In this document: in pieces, positions 10,751-21,015 of the stretch
Layout of the letters: the number at the start of each line of letters is the position of its first letter
How positions within the stretch are numbered: position 1 is the first letter of the stretch
NCBI GenBank assembly: GCA_030248225.1
Contig: JASANE010024863.1
Location: 23,184-87,183, forward strand
DNA from: Trileptium ribeirensis
Taxonomy: Eukaryota; Nematoda; Enoplea; Enoplida; Thoracostomopsidae
DNA length: 64,000 nucleotides
Reading direction: 5' to 3'
Translations under genes and position numbers: made by a program
The notes under the pieces: model-generated
Database searches by the model: none
What the model was told of the DNA's origin: nothing
Seen by the model: only the letters and a program-made list of their open reading frames with translations

Positions 10751-11892
10751 CAGGGAATAACCGGAACCGGAACCAAAAACCGGAACCGTCCATTTAAACC
10801 GGATCCGGAACCGGAACCTGGTCTTCGAAATTTATATATAGTAAAACGGAAGAAATGAAGGTATAGTGGATTTAAAATGCATTAAAAATAACTTTTACAT
10901 TAAACTTAATGTATTGCGATGGTATCATTGCCTTTCTGAAACTTTAAAGAGACTGAGGAAGCTAATAATGTGTATTTATCGATCAAATATGTCGGTTTTT
11001 GGACATTCAGAGTAAAAATGTCTTCCACTATACACCATTGCGTATACTGCGTCAAATCGAATATGCTTACAAAGCTTGGAGCGTAGAATACACACTTTCG
11101 CTCTGTCTCCAGTCGCCTCCCTTTACTACACATACGTTTGTTGCATGTTCTTCTGTAGGAAACTTAAAATTGTTGGTTTATATGATTCTAAGATAAAATA
11201 ATAGATAGAAGGTAATTTTCTGATCAGTGGTCAGAGACACTGTTTAGGCTAGCGTTGGACAAACAGTGCCCGTCAGTTAGATCAGAATGATGATAACTTT
11301 CTAATCAGAATGCTATAAATGAGACACACTGTGATGCTGCTCGCACAGTTTCAATAAATACAGTTCATTGCCAAGGAAGCAGTTTCTGCTTCCGTTGCAG
11401 ACAACGTTACTTCAATTTCACCTGATTTACAAAGTTTAAAGCGCACCGGCTGGTGCTTGACGCAATTTATGTTAGCCAAGCATAGGCTAAGTACTTCTAC
11501 GTAAGCCATACTGTGTTATCCTCTGGTATAATTCGAACGTACCCCGCAGACTTCTAAATGTGTGTAATAGCTGCTACAAGCATCGACCTGGCTTTGATTT
11601 AACAAACTCCTGCAGGTTATTATGAAAAATTCCAGTTCAAATTATGTGCCCTACTTACGTTTCACACGGCAAATTGGTTAGTTAATCTTTTCTTTTGCTT
11701 GGTTGTATATGAGCTTGATCATTGTATAATATATATTACATATGTTTGGATTACAGGATGAAGCAAAAAACGTGGAAAATTTCAAACAAAATTTTTAAAC
11801 CGGAATTCCGGTTCCGGTATGGTTTTTGCCCTTTGCCGGAACCGCAACCGGAACACGATTTTCGCCGGAACCGGAATTCCGGTTACTCCCTG
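10751..11892 (+). mobile_element. hAT-like miniature element, full-length copy A (1142 bp)
   Basis: The left end CAGGGAATAACCGGAACCGG and the right end CCGGAATTCCGGTTACTCCCTG are terminal inverted repeats with clustered CCGGAACC words inside. The element is flanked by an exact 8-bp direct repeat, CTACAAAT, at 10743-10750 and 11893-11900. An 8-bp duplication with CAGGG ends is the known signature of the hAT superfamily. It encodes no transposase: the frames inside (10906-11196, 11722-11919) have no domain and are not preserved as proteins across copies. It must have been moved in trans, by an enzyme not present in this window. Confidence 0.9.
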
Positions 11893-11900
11893 CTACAAAT

Positions 11901-12534
11901 ATATATATGTGGGTTTTAGTATTTCGTCAGCGGAGACTAGTCTTTTTCTTGCTCTGTTCATTTAACAGTTGATTTTTATATTTTGGGCAAGATTCGTTCC
12001 CAAGGGCAAGGACAGTAAAATAAGCCATTTCTTGATTAAAAAAGGATATTACACAAGCCTAAACTGGGATTATCTTTCCCACTCCGTGTTGACTGTTAAT
12101 GATAAATCGTACTAATGTATGGCTGTAAAATATTTGTCCTTAATAATCTATACAGCGCATTTGAGAAAGAAAACGTATCCTGGTTATATAGCTCTGAATC
12201 ATATAAATTTGTTGTCGCTAAACATGCAAACATCCTTGAAAGGAATCGTGAGGACAAGGTTCTTATAAATGGAGGTAGAAAAAATTTTTCGAGTGCTTTA
12301 AGAACTAGTGTTTTACTATATGCAAAATTGTCACTACTAACGTTTATCGTAGCGACATTCTCGGTAATGCATTCTGAGTGACCGTTTGCTGACTGAGATA
12401 AACTAGGCATACTAGGAAATTTTCCAAACTGTACTAAACATTTTCAGAAAATCTTCTAAACTGTATTAAAAATTTAATTAAATTAAAAGAGCCTTCGGGT
12501 TAAGGTTAATTATAGCTCATCGCAAGAATTCCCA
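11901..12534. other. No feature recognised
   Basis: Two overlapping antiparallel frames (12096-12410 minus, 12115-12381 plus) shadow each other, with no recognisable motif in either. Confidence 0.4.
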
Positions 12535-13450
12535 GTGCACTGTGGTATGCCCCTAGGTATTTTACTTGGAACCACCCTGTTTTTGATGTATATATATAAA
12601 TGGTTTATTTTCATATATTAATAATGTTACATGTAAAGTATATGCTGACGATATTAATGTTATTAACGATTATTGTAAATTACTTCGAAACGAATGTTGT
12701 CCTTCGTTTGACAGATTTAAAGGATGCACTGGAAACTGTTGCGAAGTGGGCTTAACATCGGAAACCTAGCATTTCCGCATGTAACTGTCAAGTTGTTCAT
12801 ACCGGCAATTGTAACGTACATGCGGAGTATTGCGTAAATGGTATTCACATTCCACGGGTAAATCACATTAAGGACTTATGAGTTATTGTAGATTAGAACC
12901 AAAAGTACAGCTTACACTGCAGGTGCATAGTTGCGAAAGCTTATCACATGTGCAACTTATTATTTAGATGTTTTAATACACCTAGAATTCATGTGCGCTG
13001 CTGCAAGCTTATATTGCCTATGTACATCGCGCTGAATGTAATTGTGTTTGGTCGCATCCTTATGCATGTGATATAGATGTACTTTGACGTATCCAACGCT
13101 ACCTTATACACAATGCATACGCGTGAGCAGGACTCATGCTCGAAAATTACACTGAACGATTAAATAGCCTAAAGATTGAACCGTTCAGGTTGAGACGGCT
13201 TCTCTCAGATCTGTGCATGCTTTCTAAATATATACACGGTGCTGTCGGATTTTTGGTCAACAGCCTACTCTTTCGGATCCCGAGGTTGCTCAATCCCTTA
13301 CAATTAAAACCAATTTTCCACATAAATAAATTAGGCCACACTTTCGAATTTGTAAATCTGGAATAAGCCTCCTGAAAGTGTAGAAGGCAAGCCCTAGTCT
13401 GAGCTAAAGCTTTTGGCGAATTCATGATTTTATTGAAAAGGTTCCACTTC
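12535..13450 (+). mobile_element. LINE relic with reverse-transcriptase catalytic YADD box
   Basis: Despite stops and frame changes, the order of blocks fits a CR1/L2/Jockey-type reverse transcriptase: a GMPLGILLGTTLFLMYI segment (12540 on; the family has GVPQGS-LGP-LF), Y-A-D-D at 12641-12652, a DLKDALETVAKWA segment (about 12714-12752), the IPRVNHIKDL segment near 12850, then YTERLNSLKIEPFRLRRL-LSDL (13141 on) and a WNKPPESV ending near 13355. Residues after YADD agree with the thumb and C-terminal region of such LINEs. Many lesions show an old, dead copy. The frame at 13136-13366 is one exon-like remnant of this relic and the minus frame opposite it is a shadow. Confidence 0.75.
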
Positions 13451-15927
13451 TGCAAGAGCTTGAAATACAGTTGAAATTTATAATTTAGGTTGTCTGTGGG
13501 GTTTTACTCACTTTGAGACTATATCGTTATTGTTCATGATCATAAATGTTTGAACTCGTGGAATTTGCTATTAAAAATTCGTATATTTATGCATGTACTG
13601 GGGCACAAGCTAACCATTCCAGATTTTTCATATAACTGACATGAACACTGCCGCATAACATTTTTGTACCGGTGTTTGAGCATGTATAAATTCCTTAAAC
13701 ATGTATTTATATTCACGTAACATATAACTATTTTGGTCAATAACCTATTGAATACCATCTATATTATAGTAAAAACGGAGTAATTAAAGACATTTCTAAA
13801 GTCATCAAAAACAAAGTTTATGCATTGGGTCAAACCCTGCCCACGCAACCAAGTGACGATTAATGCCTAGTCAATGGTAAAAGAAGTATATAACCCCTGT
13901 TTAGTTGAAATTAACGAACTTAAGACTAAATTTAGACAGTTTTCTCCACGCGTAGGAAAACCATTTGATACACTCTAATTTTTAAACACAGTCTACAAAG
14001 GCAGTTATTTATCAAGCTATGGGGCCCAGATGTATTAGTTCCAGATGATATCATGTAATTTCAAATCACTTGCAAGTTTGACAGGACATGTCATCTTACT
14101 TATTTGTTTTAGCTAGCTAACCAAAGTTGGCGTTATAGGAATCGTCAGTATTGTGTGATTTATGTGTACCTTGACATAAGAAGGGACATGGCTCGGCTAC
14201 ATGCTGCCAAAACGTGAAACATTTTGGTGTGGAAGGATTGACTTGGATATCTCGGCTCAGCGGTGCTTAACAGAATTAGTTTTTGTGATTTGGACAGCAT
14301 CGATGTATAATATTTGGCTATGGTGCTGTCGACTACAGTAGCAGCATCAGTAGGTATCGTCTCTCATGTTATCATGGAGGAACAATTTCGTCTGGAAAGC
14401 GTTTTACGATTATGTGTCCGAGTAGAAAACTGAACGAACCATTTAATGCACGCACTAACGAGTGAGAATACTACCCAGTCGTGCCGGTATTACAAAAGGC
14501 ACGCTGTCATCGTTGTTAAGCAACAACAACAATAATCGAGTATCGTTCTTTTGCCTTTTGGTTAACCTAACTTGGGGTTTGTTATGCTGTATGTATTAAA
14601 TACTGTCTTATTATATTCACAGCTTAGCGTAGTTTTTTTGTATTTCGAAACGCTTATCCTTTATACATCGCGGTTTTGTTTTATCATGTGGCGGCAAGTC
14701 AAATATAATATAAGCAGCAGCTAAGTTTGAACGCTTGTATTTAATGAATTCAACACAATTTTTTTTTCGCATTCTACGTACTCATTTTAGCCCTCAACGA
14801 GGAATTGATTTGAAAAAATGCAAAAATTTGACAATTTTGGTGCCAAGTCTTTAGCTTCTCACAGTTTTACTGAGGGATAAATCAGAGTTTCTTAAAATGA
14901 ACCAAGGTCCTTACTTCACAAGCCCTTACATTTGTTTCTAATAACCAATACACATATTTAGTAAAAATTTCGAAAATTTCATTTTTTGGGTTTCTAAAGT
15001 GCTATAAACCAAATTTGAAGCCGGTTTCTATGATATACTGTTGATATTGCTGGTCTCCTTTTCATTGGACGCCTATGGGAAGTGTTGAAATATAAATAGC
15101 GGTCTAACCCATAAGGCCTAAATTACAATAACTGCTTCCAGATCCTTTGTGTTTCGCGAGATTTTGGGGAAAAATGGCTTATCCCGCAAATACAAATTTA
15201 GGGGTAGAATTCCATTACCAGTGGAAAAAACGCTTAGGTTTGATTGACACAGAAGCGAATTTATGTACAGCTCACCGCTATCTGTTGCCCTCACTTTCTT
15301 GCACATTTTGAATTTATAAAATGTGTAGTCGCTTATCGGTATCACTTTAATGCAAAACCAAAGCAGTACGAAATAAAATTTCATAGTTGATATAATAAAA
15401 CGCTTTATTATTATATACATTGACGCTTGAAACGCCGTAGAAATCCCGTGTCGCATCATTATTACGCTACAAAGACTATATTTTAAAATTAGTAGTACGG
15501 GACGTGGGTTCTTAAAATCTAACGGCAATGTCAAGATACAAACTGTAAAAACCATATTTGTTTGTAAGATGTAAATGGGTGTTTGGATCCCGGTATTCCT
15601 TGATAGGAGATATCGCAATGATATAACATAGGTAACAACGTATTTTGGCAACGAGGTGTTCATCAGGCATTAAGGCCATCACAGCTAGCTCGAGACTTAG
15701 ACAAAAGCTAAACAACTATATCGGCTAAGAAAACGGCACATAACTGTATTATTAATGGAAAGGGAGTTATCCGTTTTAGAATATATAACGAATTTTTGGA
15801 ATGATTATATTATATATCTAAGTAGGGACGTTTCGGGAGATGCCTAGTTTTAGAACCCAACCGACGTATTACGTACATAGAGCTAGGGCAGTACTCTTCG
15901 GTTCGTGATAGTCTGCCGTCGTGGGTA
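13451..15927. other. No gene recognised
   Basis: Largely AT-rich. The longest frame is 181 codons on the minus strand (15118-15663). It has hydrophobic stretches and no domain I recognise, and I cannot separate it from chance in AT-rich DNA. A short CAACAACAACAATAA run is at 14521-14536. Confidence 0.35.
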
Positions 15928-15935
15928 TATTTCTG

Positions 15936-16249
15936 GGTTCTTTTCCATTATCCCCCAACCCGTATTTGCCCAAAAATGGACAGATTCTGGAAATTTTGGT
16001 ATTTTTGTGATCCTCGAGACCTCCCTTGATCATTTCGACCAAAAAATTTAATTTTCAAAGTTTTAGATTTTTTCTGGTCCCAAGGGTGATATTGTTAACG
16101 GGATCCGGTAACCGGATTCTAAGTTATGGCCAAAAACTTTCGGAGGCTGAGAGGCTCAGCAATTGAACAGTTTTGGCCATAACTTAGGATGCTTTTATCG
16201 GATCCCGTTAAAAATAACACCATAATGGCGGGGATAATGGAAAAGAACC
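15936..16249. mobile_element. Foldback element, 314-bp internal-deletion derivative, copy FB2
   Basis: The ends GGTTCTTTTCCATTATCCCC and GGGGATAATGGAAAAGAACC match FB1. The inner hairpin AAGTTATGGCCAAAAAC/TTTTGGCCATAACTT and the GCTGAG-AGG-CTCAGC apex are kept, while most of the right arm and part of the left arm (between GGTCCCAAGGG and GTGATATTG) are missing compared with FB1. An exact 8-bp direct repeat, TATTTCTG, flanks it at 15928-15935 and 16250-16257, which fixes both boundaries. Confidence 0.9.
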
Positions 16250-16257
16250 TATTTCTG

Positions 16258-17033
16258 TCTACTGTCTGCTTTTCTTCTGTATGGTTATATATGTATGTCT
16301 TTTTGTAACTCTATTAACCTGAAATTATTTTGCCTCTGAAAGAAAAGTACTCAACGTTATACTTAGTAAACCCCTGTGGTATAAATGATATAACTTGTGA
16401 TACGTCCGACACACGTCATTTTCATTAGGTAAATAATGAATTTTTAGATTCCTCAAAGCCTATGTCCGGAAAACAATAATATAATGGCCGTTCATTAAGC
16501 TTAACATAAACATTTGTAACACATATTTAGATTCAGACCATGGTACATTTATTCCTTACTTAATTTGTTTTACTGTGTATAGTTTTGCGTGTGTATGTCT
16601 ACGTATGCTTCAATGTGAACGAATATGTGTGTTTTTCGGTGTTGTATGTCTACGTGTGTGAAATTCTGTCTTAGGACAGCGTCGGGAAAAATTATTAGTC
16701 GGGGCTAGGTTATGTGTGGGTTTTCAGCCAGTGTTTAATCGTACGTACACTGCCCCGCCTGCATGCCGAGGACGTTATCGACACCGTTTAGAGGTGCTGC
16801 TGCTTCGAGTATTGGCTTTTCAACGTTGGTGGCATATTTTGTTAAGCGCGGTTATCCTAAGCTAAATATTAGGAGCATTATTACCCTACCCGGGCGGAGG
16901 TGAAGCAGAATGACACCCCAAGGAATTGTCCGAAAATTTACACACTTATGTAATTTGGGGCGCTGATCACGAATCTGGCCTCCGTTTCCCTGCATGGCCC
17001 CGGTTCTCGAGATATGACCTATTGAAGTTGGCC
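16258..17033. other. No gene recognised
   Basis: Intergenic. TGTGTGT- and TATGTCTACGT-like words repeat loosely at 16570-16660. A 69-codon minus frame (16852-17061) has no recognisable content. Confidence 0.35.
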
Positions 17034-18174
17034 CTGTGTTTTGCTGTGCTCGTTCGCTCACTCACTGTAGGTCGACTCGGCAGCCGTCAGTAACTTGATG
17101 TGAGAACGCATAGCGTATAATGATAACGCGTATGTACTGCATATATTATACGGTAATATGCAGCACGCATACGTAATATGTAGCTCCGTACTGTACCGTA
17201 ATCTAAGTTAACCATTTTAAATGATTCCACACTCACTCTCGTCCGCGGAAGTGTTGCGAAACACTGGCGGGTACCGAATGACATTGGAAAATTCATCATA
17301 GAAACAATTTGGGGTATTTTTGGGGTAAAAACCGAGCCAGTTGGTCAACGAATAGTTGCTGTACCACATTTATTACCGGTTGACGGCACACAAACAATAT
17401 GTTGTAAAACAATGGGTTATTTTGGCGTGAAGCGAAGAAAATTTTCGCTTGTTTTACTTCTTGCTGGAAATGAAACTGTAGGGTCATTAGAAACCGTTCG
17501 TTGAAAAAATTTTGAATTTCGATCATCAGCTCCGCCTCCACTGGCATAAAAAGAAAATAAAAAACTGTCAAAATACTCCGAATTATTGAAACTCCGATAT
17601 TGGATGGAGCCGGATGAGGCACGGGTTAAATATTGCATTTGAAGCTTACCTGACACTCTCCCAACTGCCATAATCGCCGGCAGCACCTTCTTCGCTTCAG
17701 GACACCAATCTCAATTAGACCATTTATACACCCTGCATTGTCAGATTTGAAACGGAACAAATCGTTGATGTACACGGTGAAAGCAACAAAGTAGGCAGGT
17801 CCAAAAACAGCCATCGACACAAATGCAACTTCGAACAAGAAAAAGGATGCAAACGACAGACAAGGGCGTGAGAAAATCTTTCTCAGTAAAAAAGGATGCA
17901 AACGAAAGACAAGGGCGTGAGAAAAATCTTATTTCAGTAAATTTTCTCTCCAAATAGCTGGTGTACAAGTTTGCATGCTACGTTATCTGCCTCTCCAGGG
18001 GAGCTACATATTACGTATGCGTGCTGCACACGTATAATATTATACGTACATTACCGTATAATATATACTGTATATACGCGTTATCATTATACGCGATGCG
18101 TTCTCACATCAAGTTACTGACGGCTGCGATTCGACCTACAGTGAGTGAGCAAACGAGCACAGCAAAACACAGGG
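17034..18174. mobile_element. Unclassified element with about 160-bp terminal inverted repeats
   Basis: The left arm (17034-17192) begins CCCTGTGTTTTGCTGTGCTC and is repeated, inverted and with few differences, at 17999-18174, including a TAACTTGATGTGAGAACGCAT core and an AGCACGCATACGTAATATGT segment. The interior (about 800 bp) carries overlapping minus-strand frames (17296-17622, 17417-17686, 17626-17901, 17741-17968) that recall fragments of a spliced ORF, with a CAG|GTAAGC donor-like site near 17648, but I recognise no transposase domain. I find no clear target duplication, so the outer ends are approximate. Foldback, Mutator-like or other TIR elements are possible. Confidence 0.6.
17839..17941. 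repeat. Tandem duplication of about 50 bp
   Basis: AAAAGGATGCAAACGACAGA followed by CAAGGGCGTGAGAAAATCTT is repeated at once with minor changes (AACGAAAGAC, AAAAATCTTATTTCAGTAAA). It lies near the right arm of the long-TIR element and explains the two nearly identical starts of the minus frames there. Confidence 0.75.
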
Positions 18175-18179
18175 GCTCT

Positions 18180-18440
18180 GCCGCGGTATCTCTCTTTTCA
18201 GGCCCTAACAAATGGGTCTTGACGCCCCAGCGAGAAACATATCACGTAATTTCAACGCTACGAATACGGGGCGAGCAGGTGAATATTTGTTAAGTTTTGC
18301 ATCAAAAATGGTCACATTTTGCCAGTTTTTCAATATACATGTATGCGGGTTATAGTGTGTCTGTAGTTGTTCGGCCCTGTGAAATACGATAACAGTAATT
18401 GTATTTGCGTGGCATGCATTGGAAAAAGGCGAGCGCTACG
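18180..18440. repeat. Interspersed repeat D, copy 2 (inverted)
   Basis: Inverted counterpart of 1631-1905: CTCTGCCGCGGTATCTCTC, AAATGGGTCTTGACGCCCCA, CATTTTGCCAGTTTTTCAA and GCGTGGCATGCATTG occur in the mirrored order. It lies directly downstream (in LINE sense) of the LINE 3' end, as at 1631. Confidence 0.7.
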
Positions 18441-18459
18441 GTTGCGCTAAGGCTAGCGC

Positions 18460-19770
18460 AACGATAATGGTGATAACACTAAATAGCCACTGCACGTACA
18501 GATGTATGTACCATTTGCGAATTATATAAAAATAGGATTTTTGGAAAATAATTTCAACGTCACTGTTTAGGTCCGACATGCACCTTACTATGCACTAACA
18601 AGTTACACGAAAATATATAAGCACATTTTGTATTTCGACAGAATTTTTGATAGGATTAGGAAGGCTTGAGGGACTGCCTCAGAACTGCTCACATATTCCT
18701 ATCGTAGTGCAGAAATTGCGACATGTCGACATTTTTCAAGCGAAATTTGAATGACCTACAGTTAGGAGGAGTGTGGATGAGAGGTTTACAGCCGACAAGT
18801 TCGGGTAACAAATTCTAGGCATTGATTACCCGGGCTCCGAAAGAATTTTTGAGCGAAGTGAAGCGAAGTGTTCACTATTTTCTATCTGGGATTAAAAAGG
18901 TCGATGTCCGTCCGTTCGTTCGTTCCTTCGGTCCGACGGATCTCAAGAACCACTGAACCGATTTAAAAAAAAACTTTTTTTGTTTGAAAGCCTATCGTGT
19001 CAGAGTGTGCACCTGATATTTGGGATTAAAAAATTTTGAGTGGTTAATTAGTTAAGCTTATGCAGCTAAAATAGAGAATTTTGCAATATTTGTGTTATTT
19101 ATTGAAATAGAATCGTTTCGATCAAACCATTATAGGTTTTTTGGGTCGAAGAATTCAAATATAATATTTTTACCAATGATAAAGCCCTATGCCCTATGCA
19201 ATCTAGTTATTTGAAGCACACAAAATTGAGTACATTCGTTATGCCACAGCCCAAGCTCCGCTCACAAATGTAGTTCCACTACCGACTAGTTTAAAACATT
19301 CGTTTTGAAATTCTTTTTTATTAGTTTCAGTGAGTGTTCACGCGTTTGCGATACGCTTGACATTTTGAGCAGGTGTTTGCAGGCATCAGTATATGAATTT
19401 AAAATTTTATGGACCATAATAAGATCGTGATAAAGTCGACGTAGTTCAAGTGGCTCAAGATTTAAAATACTAAGCCGTTGCTGGTAAGGTACTTTTGCCC
19501 ATCTTAGTCTGGTGAACAAACTGCGAGTTAAACATATTGGTTAGAAAACATCGGATATAGTCTGGTATGCTTGTTTAGCCACAGCTCTCCAATGAGAACT
19601 GCTTTTCAGATTCTGACTGACATAAACATCCGGGTCTCTGCATTGCTTAACGATTGGTAAAGGTTCGTCACATAAAAGGTAATTTGTTTCTTCAACTGGA
19701 TTTCCAAGTCGCACCAGGTGTGTCTTTACGATCGATCAAACTTTCAATAGATGTGATTCCCCATCGTTAA
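18460..19770 (-). mobile_element. LINE 3' half (minus strand) interrupted by a CTAG-ended element
   Basis: Read on the minus strand from 19770: a VRLGNPVEETNYLL segment, PDVYVSQNLKSSSHWRAVAK, AYQTISDVF, then LFTRLRWAKVPYQQRLSILN with LEPLELRRLYHDLIMVHKIL (19519-19400), SQTREHSLKLIKKNFKTN (to about 19290), the insertion, and RVINA plus the C-terminal end with TGA near 18690, then the shared 3' UTR. This order (DLGV-S---, then RL, then 'Y--RL--L-L--LE-RRL--DLI-V-KIL') is typical of CR1-type and related LINE ORF2 proteins downstream of the catalytic box. It is the longest protein remnant of the family represented at 1165 and 2936. Catalytic residues are absent or beyond recognition. Confidence 0.8.
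18848..19289 (+). mobile_element. CTAG-ended miniature element, copy 3, nested in a LINE
   Basis: TTTGAGCGAAGTGAAGCGAA start, TTCGTTCCTTCGGTCCGACG block, GAACCACTGAACCGATTT, and the GTAGTTCCACTACCGACTAG end at 19270-19289, followed by T. It interrupts the LINE at the same bases as copy 1 (CCGAAAGAAT | TTTAAAACATTCG), while 1228-1262 shows the uninterrupted site. Confidence 0.65.
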
Positions 19771-20454
19771 CCCGTTGGTAAAAAAGAATTTGCACGCTCT
19801 TGCAGCGTCTAACTTATTTATTTATATAACCTTCAATTCTGTTGTCTAAATTGACGGAGATTTTATTGCATTTCGATATCACAAACGATATATTTACTTC
19901 GTCAAAGCTTTTATATTTATTCCTTTTCTAACGTGGTCTTTTAACGTTTTAACAATCATATTTAATCGGACATGGTATAATATATTATATGGCATTGAGC
20001 TGACCTTTCATTTTAAACCTCGGTCAGCATTCGTTGTCAATTGACGTAAGTTGTTTTATTTTTAAACGATACTTAATTTAAAATGCCGCTGAATTGGTGG
20101 CTTATACAACCCACGCGGCAGTTGCACACGTTTGCTATAGCAAGCGTCAAAAACGACAACAACTTTCGAGCAGGGATCGTTTCTGTCGCGGATATACAAG
20201 TTCTCAAACTCCACAATTCATGTCTGTATATTTTTGTCGATTCATTATTTAAACTACTACACAAAGTATATAATTCAAGCAATCAACCAGTATTGCTAAA
20301 GGGTAGACGTACATTTGAATCATTTTTGTGGAAAATAAATTATATATATTTGTTATCTCGATGAATACTTTACATAGGTTGGATTGATATGTTTGCTTAA
20401 TTAATTCTTTTCACCCAGCAGATGGAGCTGTGTATAATGAGGCTGAGGACAGAC
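19771..20454. other. No feature recognised
   Basis: Two antiparallel frames (20073-20282 minus, 20083-20364 plus) shadow each other. No repeat or protein match seen. Confidence 0.4.
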
Positions 20455-21015
20455 AGACTGACGCTGATGACGCGGACGACATTGCTGTTATTGCGAAAAG
20501 TCATTGCCTGATTCAAAATATGCTTGATTGTTTGAAAGCCCCGAAATAAGAATAGGCCGGTGATTACAGAATCAAAAACAAAAATTATGTCATGTTGCAA
20601 GAACAATATCCAAACAATCATGCTTAAAGGAAACAACCTCGAATACCTCAGCAGCATTGACCGATTCTACTACCTCAGCAGCACAATGTCCGGCATCGGC
20701 AGCTCAAGCGCCGCGGAAGTACATACTCAACCGTGTCTCCAACGCGCTGCGTTAGTGTTATGAAGAAATTGTGGCATTCGAAAGATTGTACCACGAACAC
20801 CAAGCTCAGCATTTACTTCTGGCGCATACTCCTTCATGCCAGTTGTACGTAGTCGGTCATGCTCAGCGTTATACATCACATAAACGTGATTTCTGCAGAG
20901 AAATTTTGAGAATCCTCGGCATCTTAAAATTTAACCGTATAACGAAACAATATTCTAAGAACCCGGGCCGATCATATGGTTTCAGGTTATGATCTACTAA
21001 AACAGGCACGCGTTA
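20455..21015 (+). mobile_element. RTE-like LINE relic with ADDIAVIA catalytic box
   Basis: The reading A-D-D-I-A-V-I at 20472-20492 is the catalytic box of a reverse transcriptase, followed by AKSHCLIQNMLDCLKA (20493-20540). A shifted frame then gives TESKTKIMSCCKNN with LEYLSSIDRFYYLSSTMSG (20563-20694), matching the 'K-K----' and 'YLGS--S' blocks of RTE-type elements. Further frames give an EVHT-type segment, RLYHEHQAQHLLLAHTPSC (20780 on) and an ILRILGI segment (20905 on). There are several frame changes and stops. Sequence before the box is too decayed to identify. Confidence 0.75.

Noticed and set aside
11722..11919. Conserved frame in the hAT-like copies (also 32167-32370) as a small transposon protein
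   Set aside because: Similar readings reflect DNA identity of young copies; copies C, D and E break the frame and no domain is visible.
15118..15663. 181-codon minus-strand frame as a host membrane protein
   Set aside because: Hydrophobic composition is expected from AT-rich DNA; no clear topology or family match.
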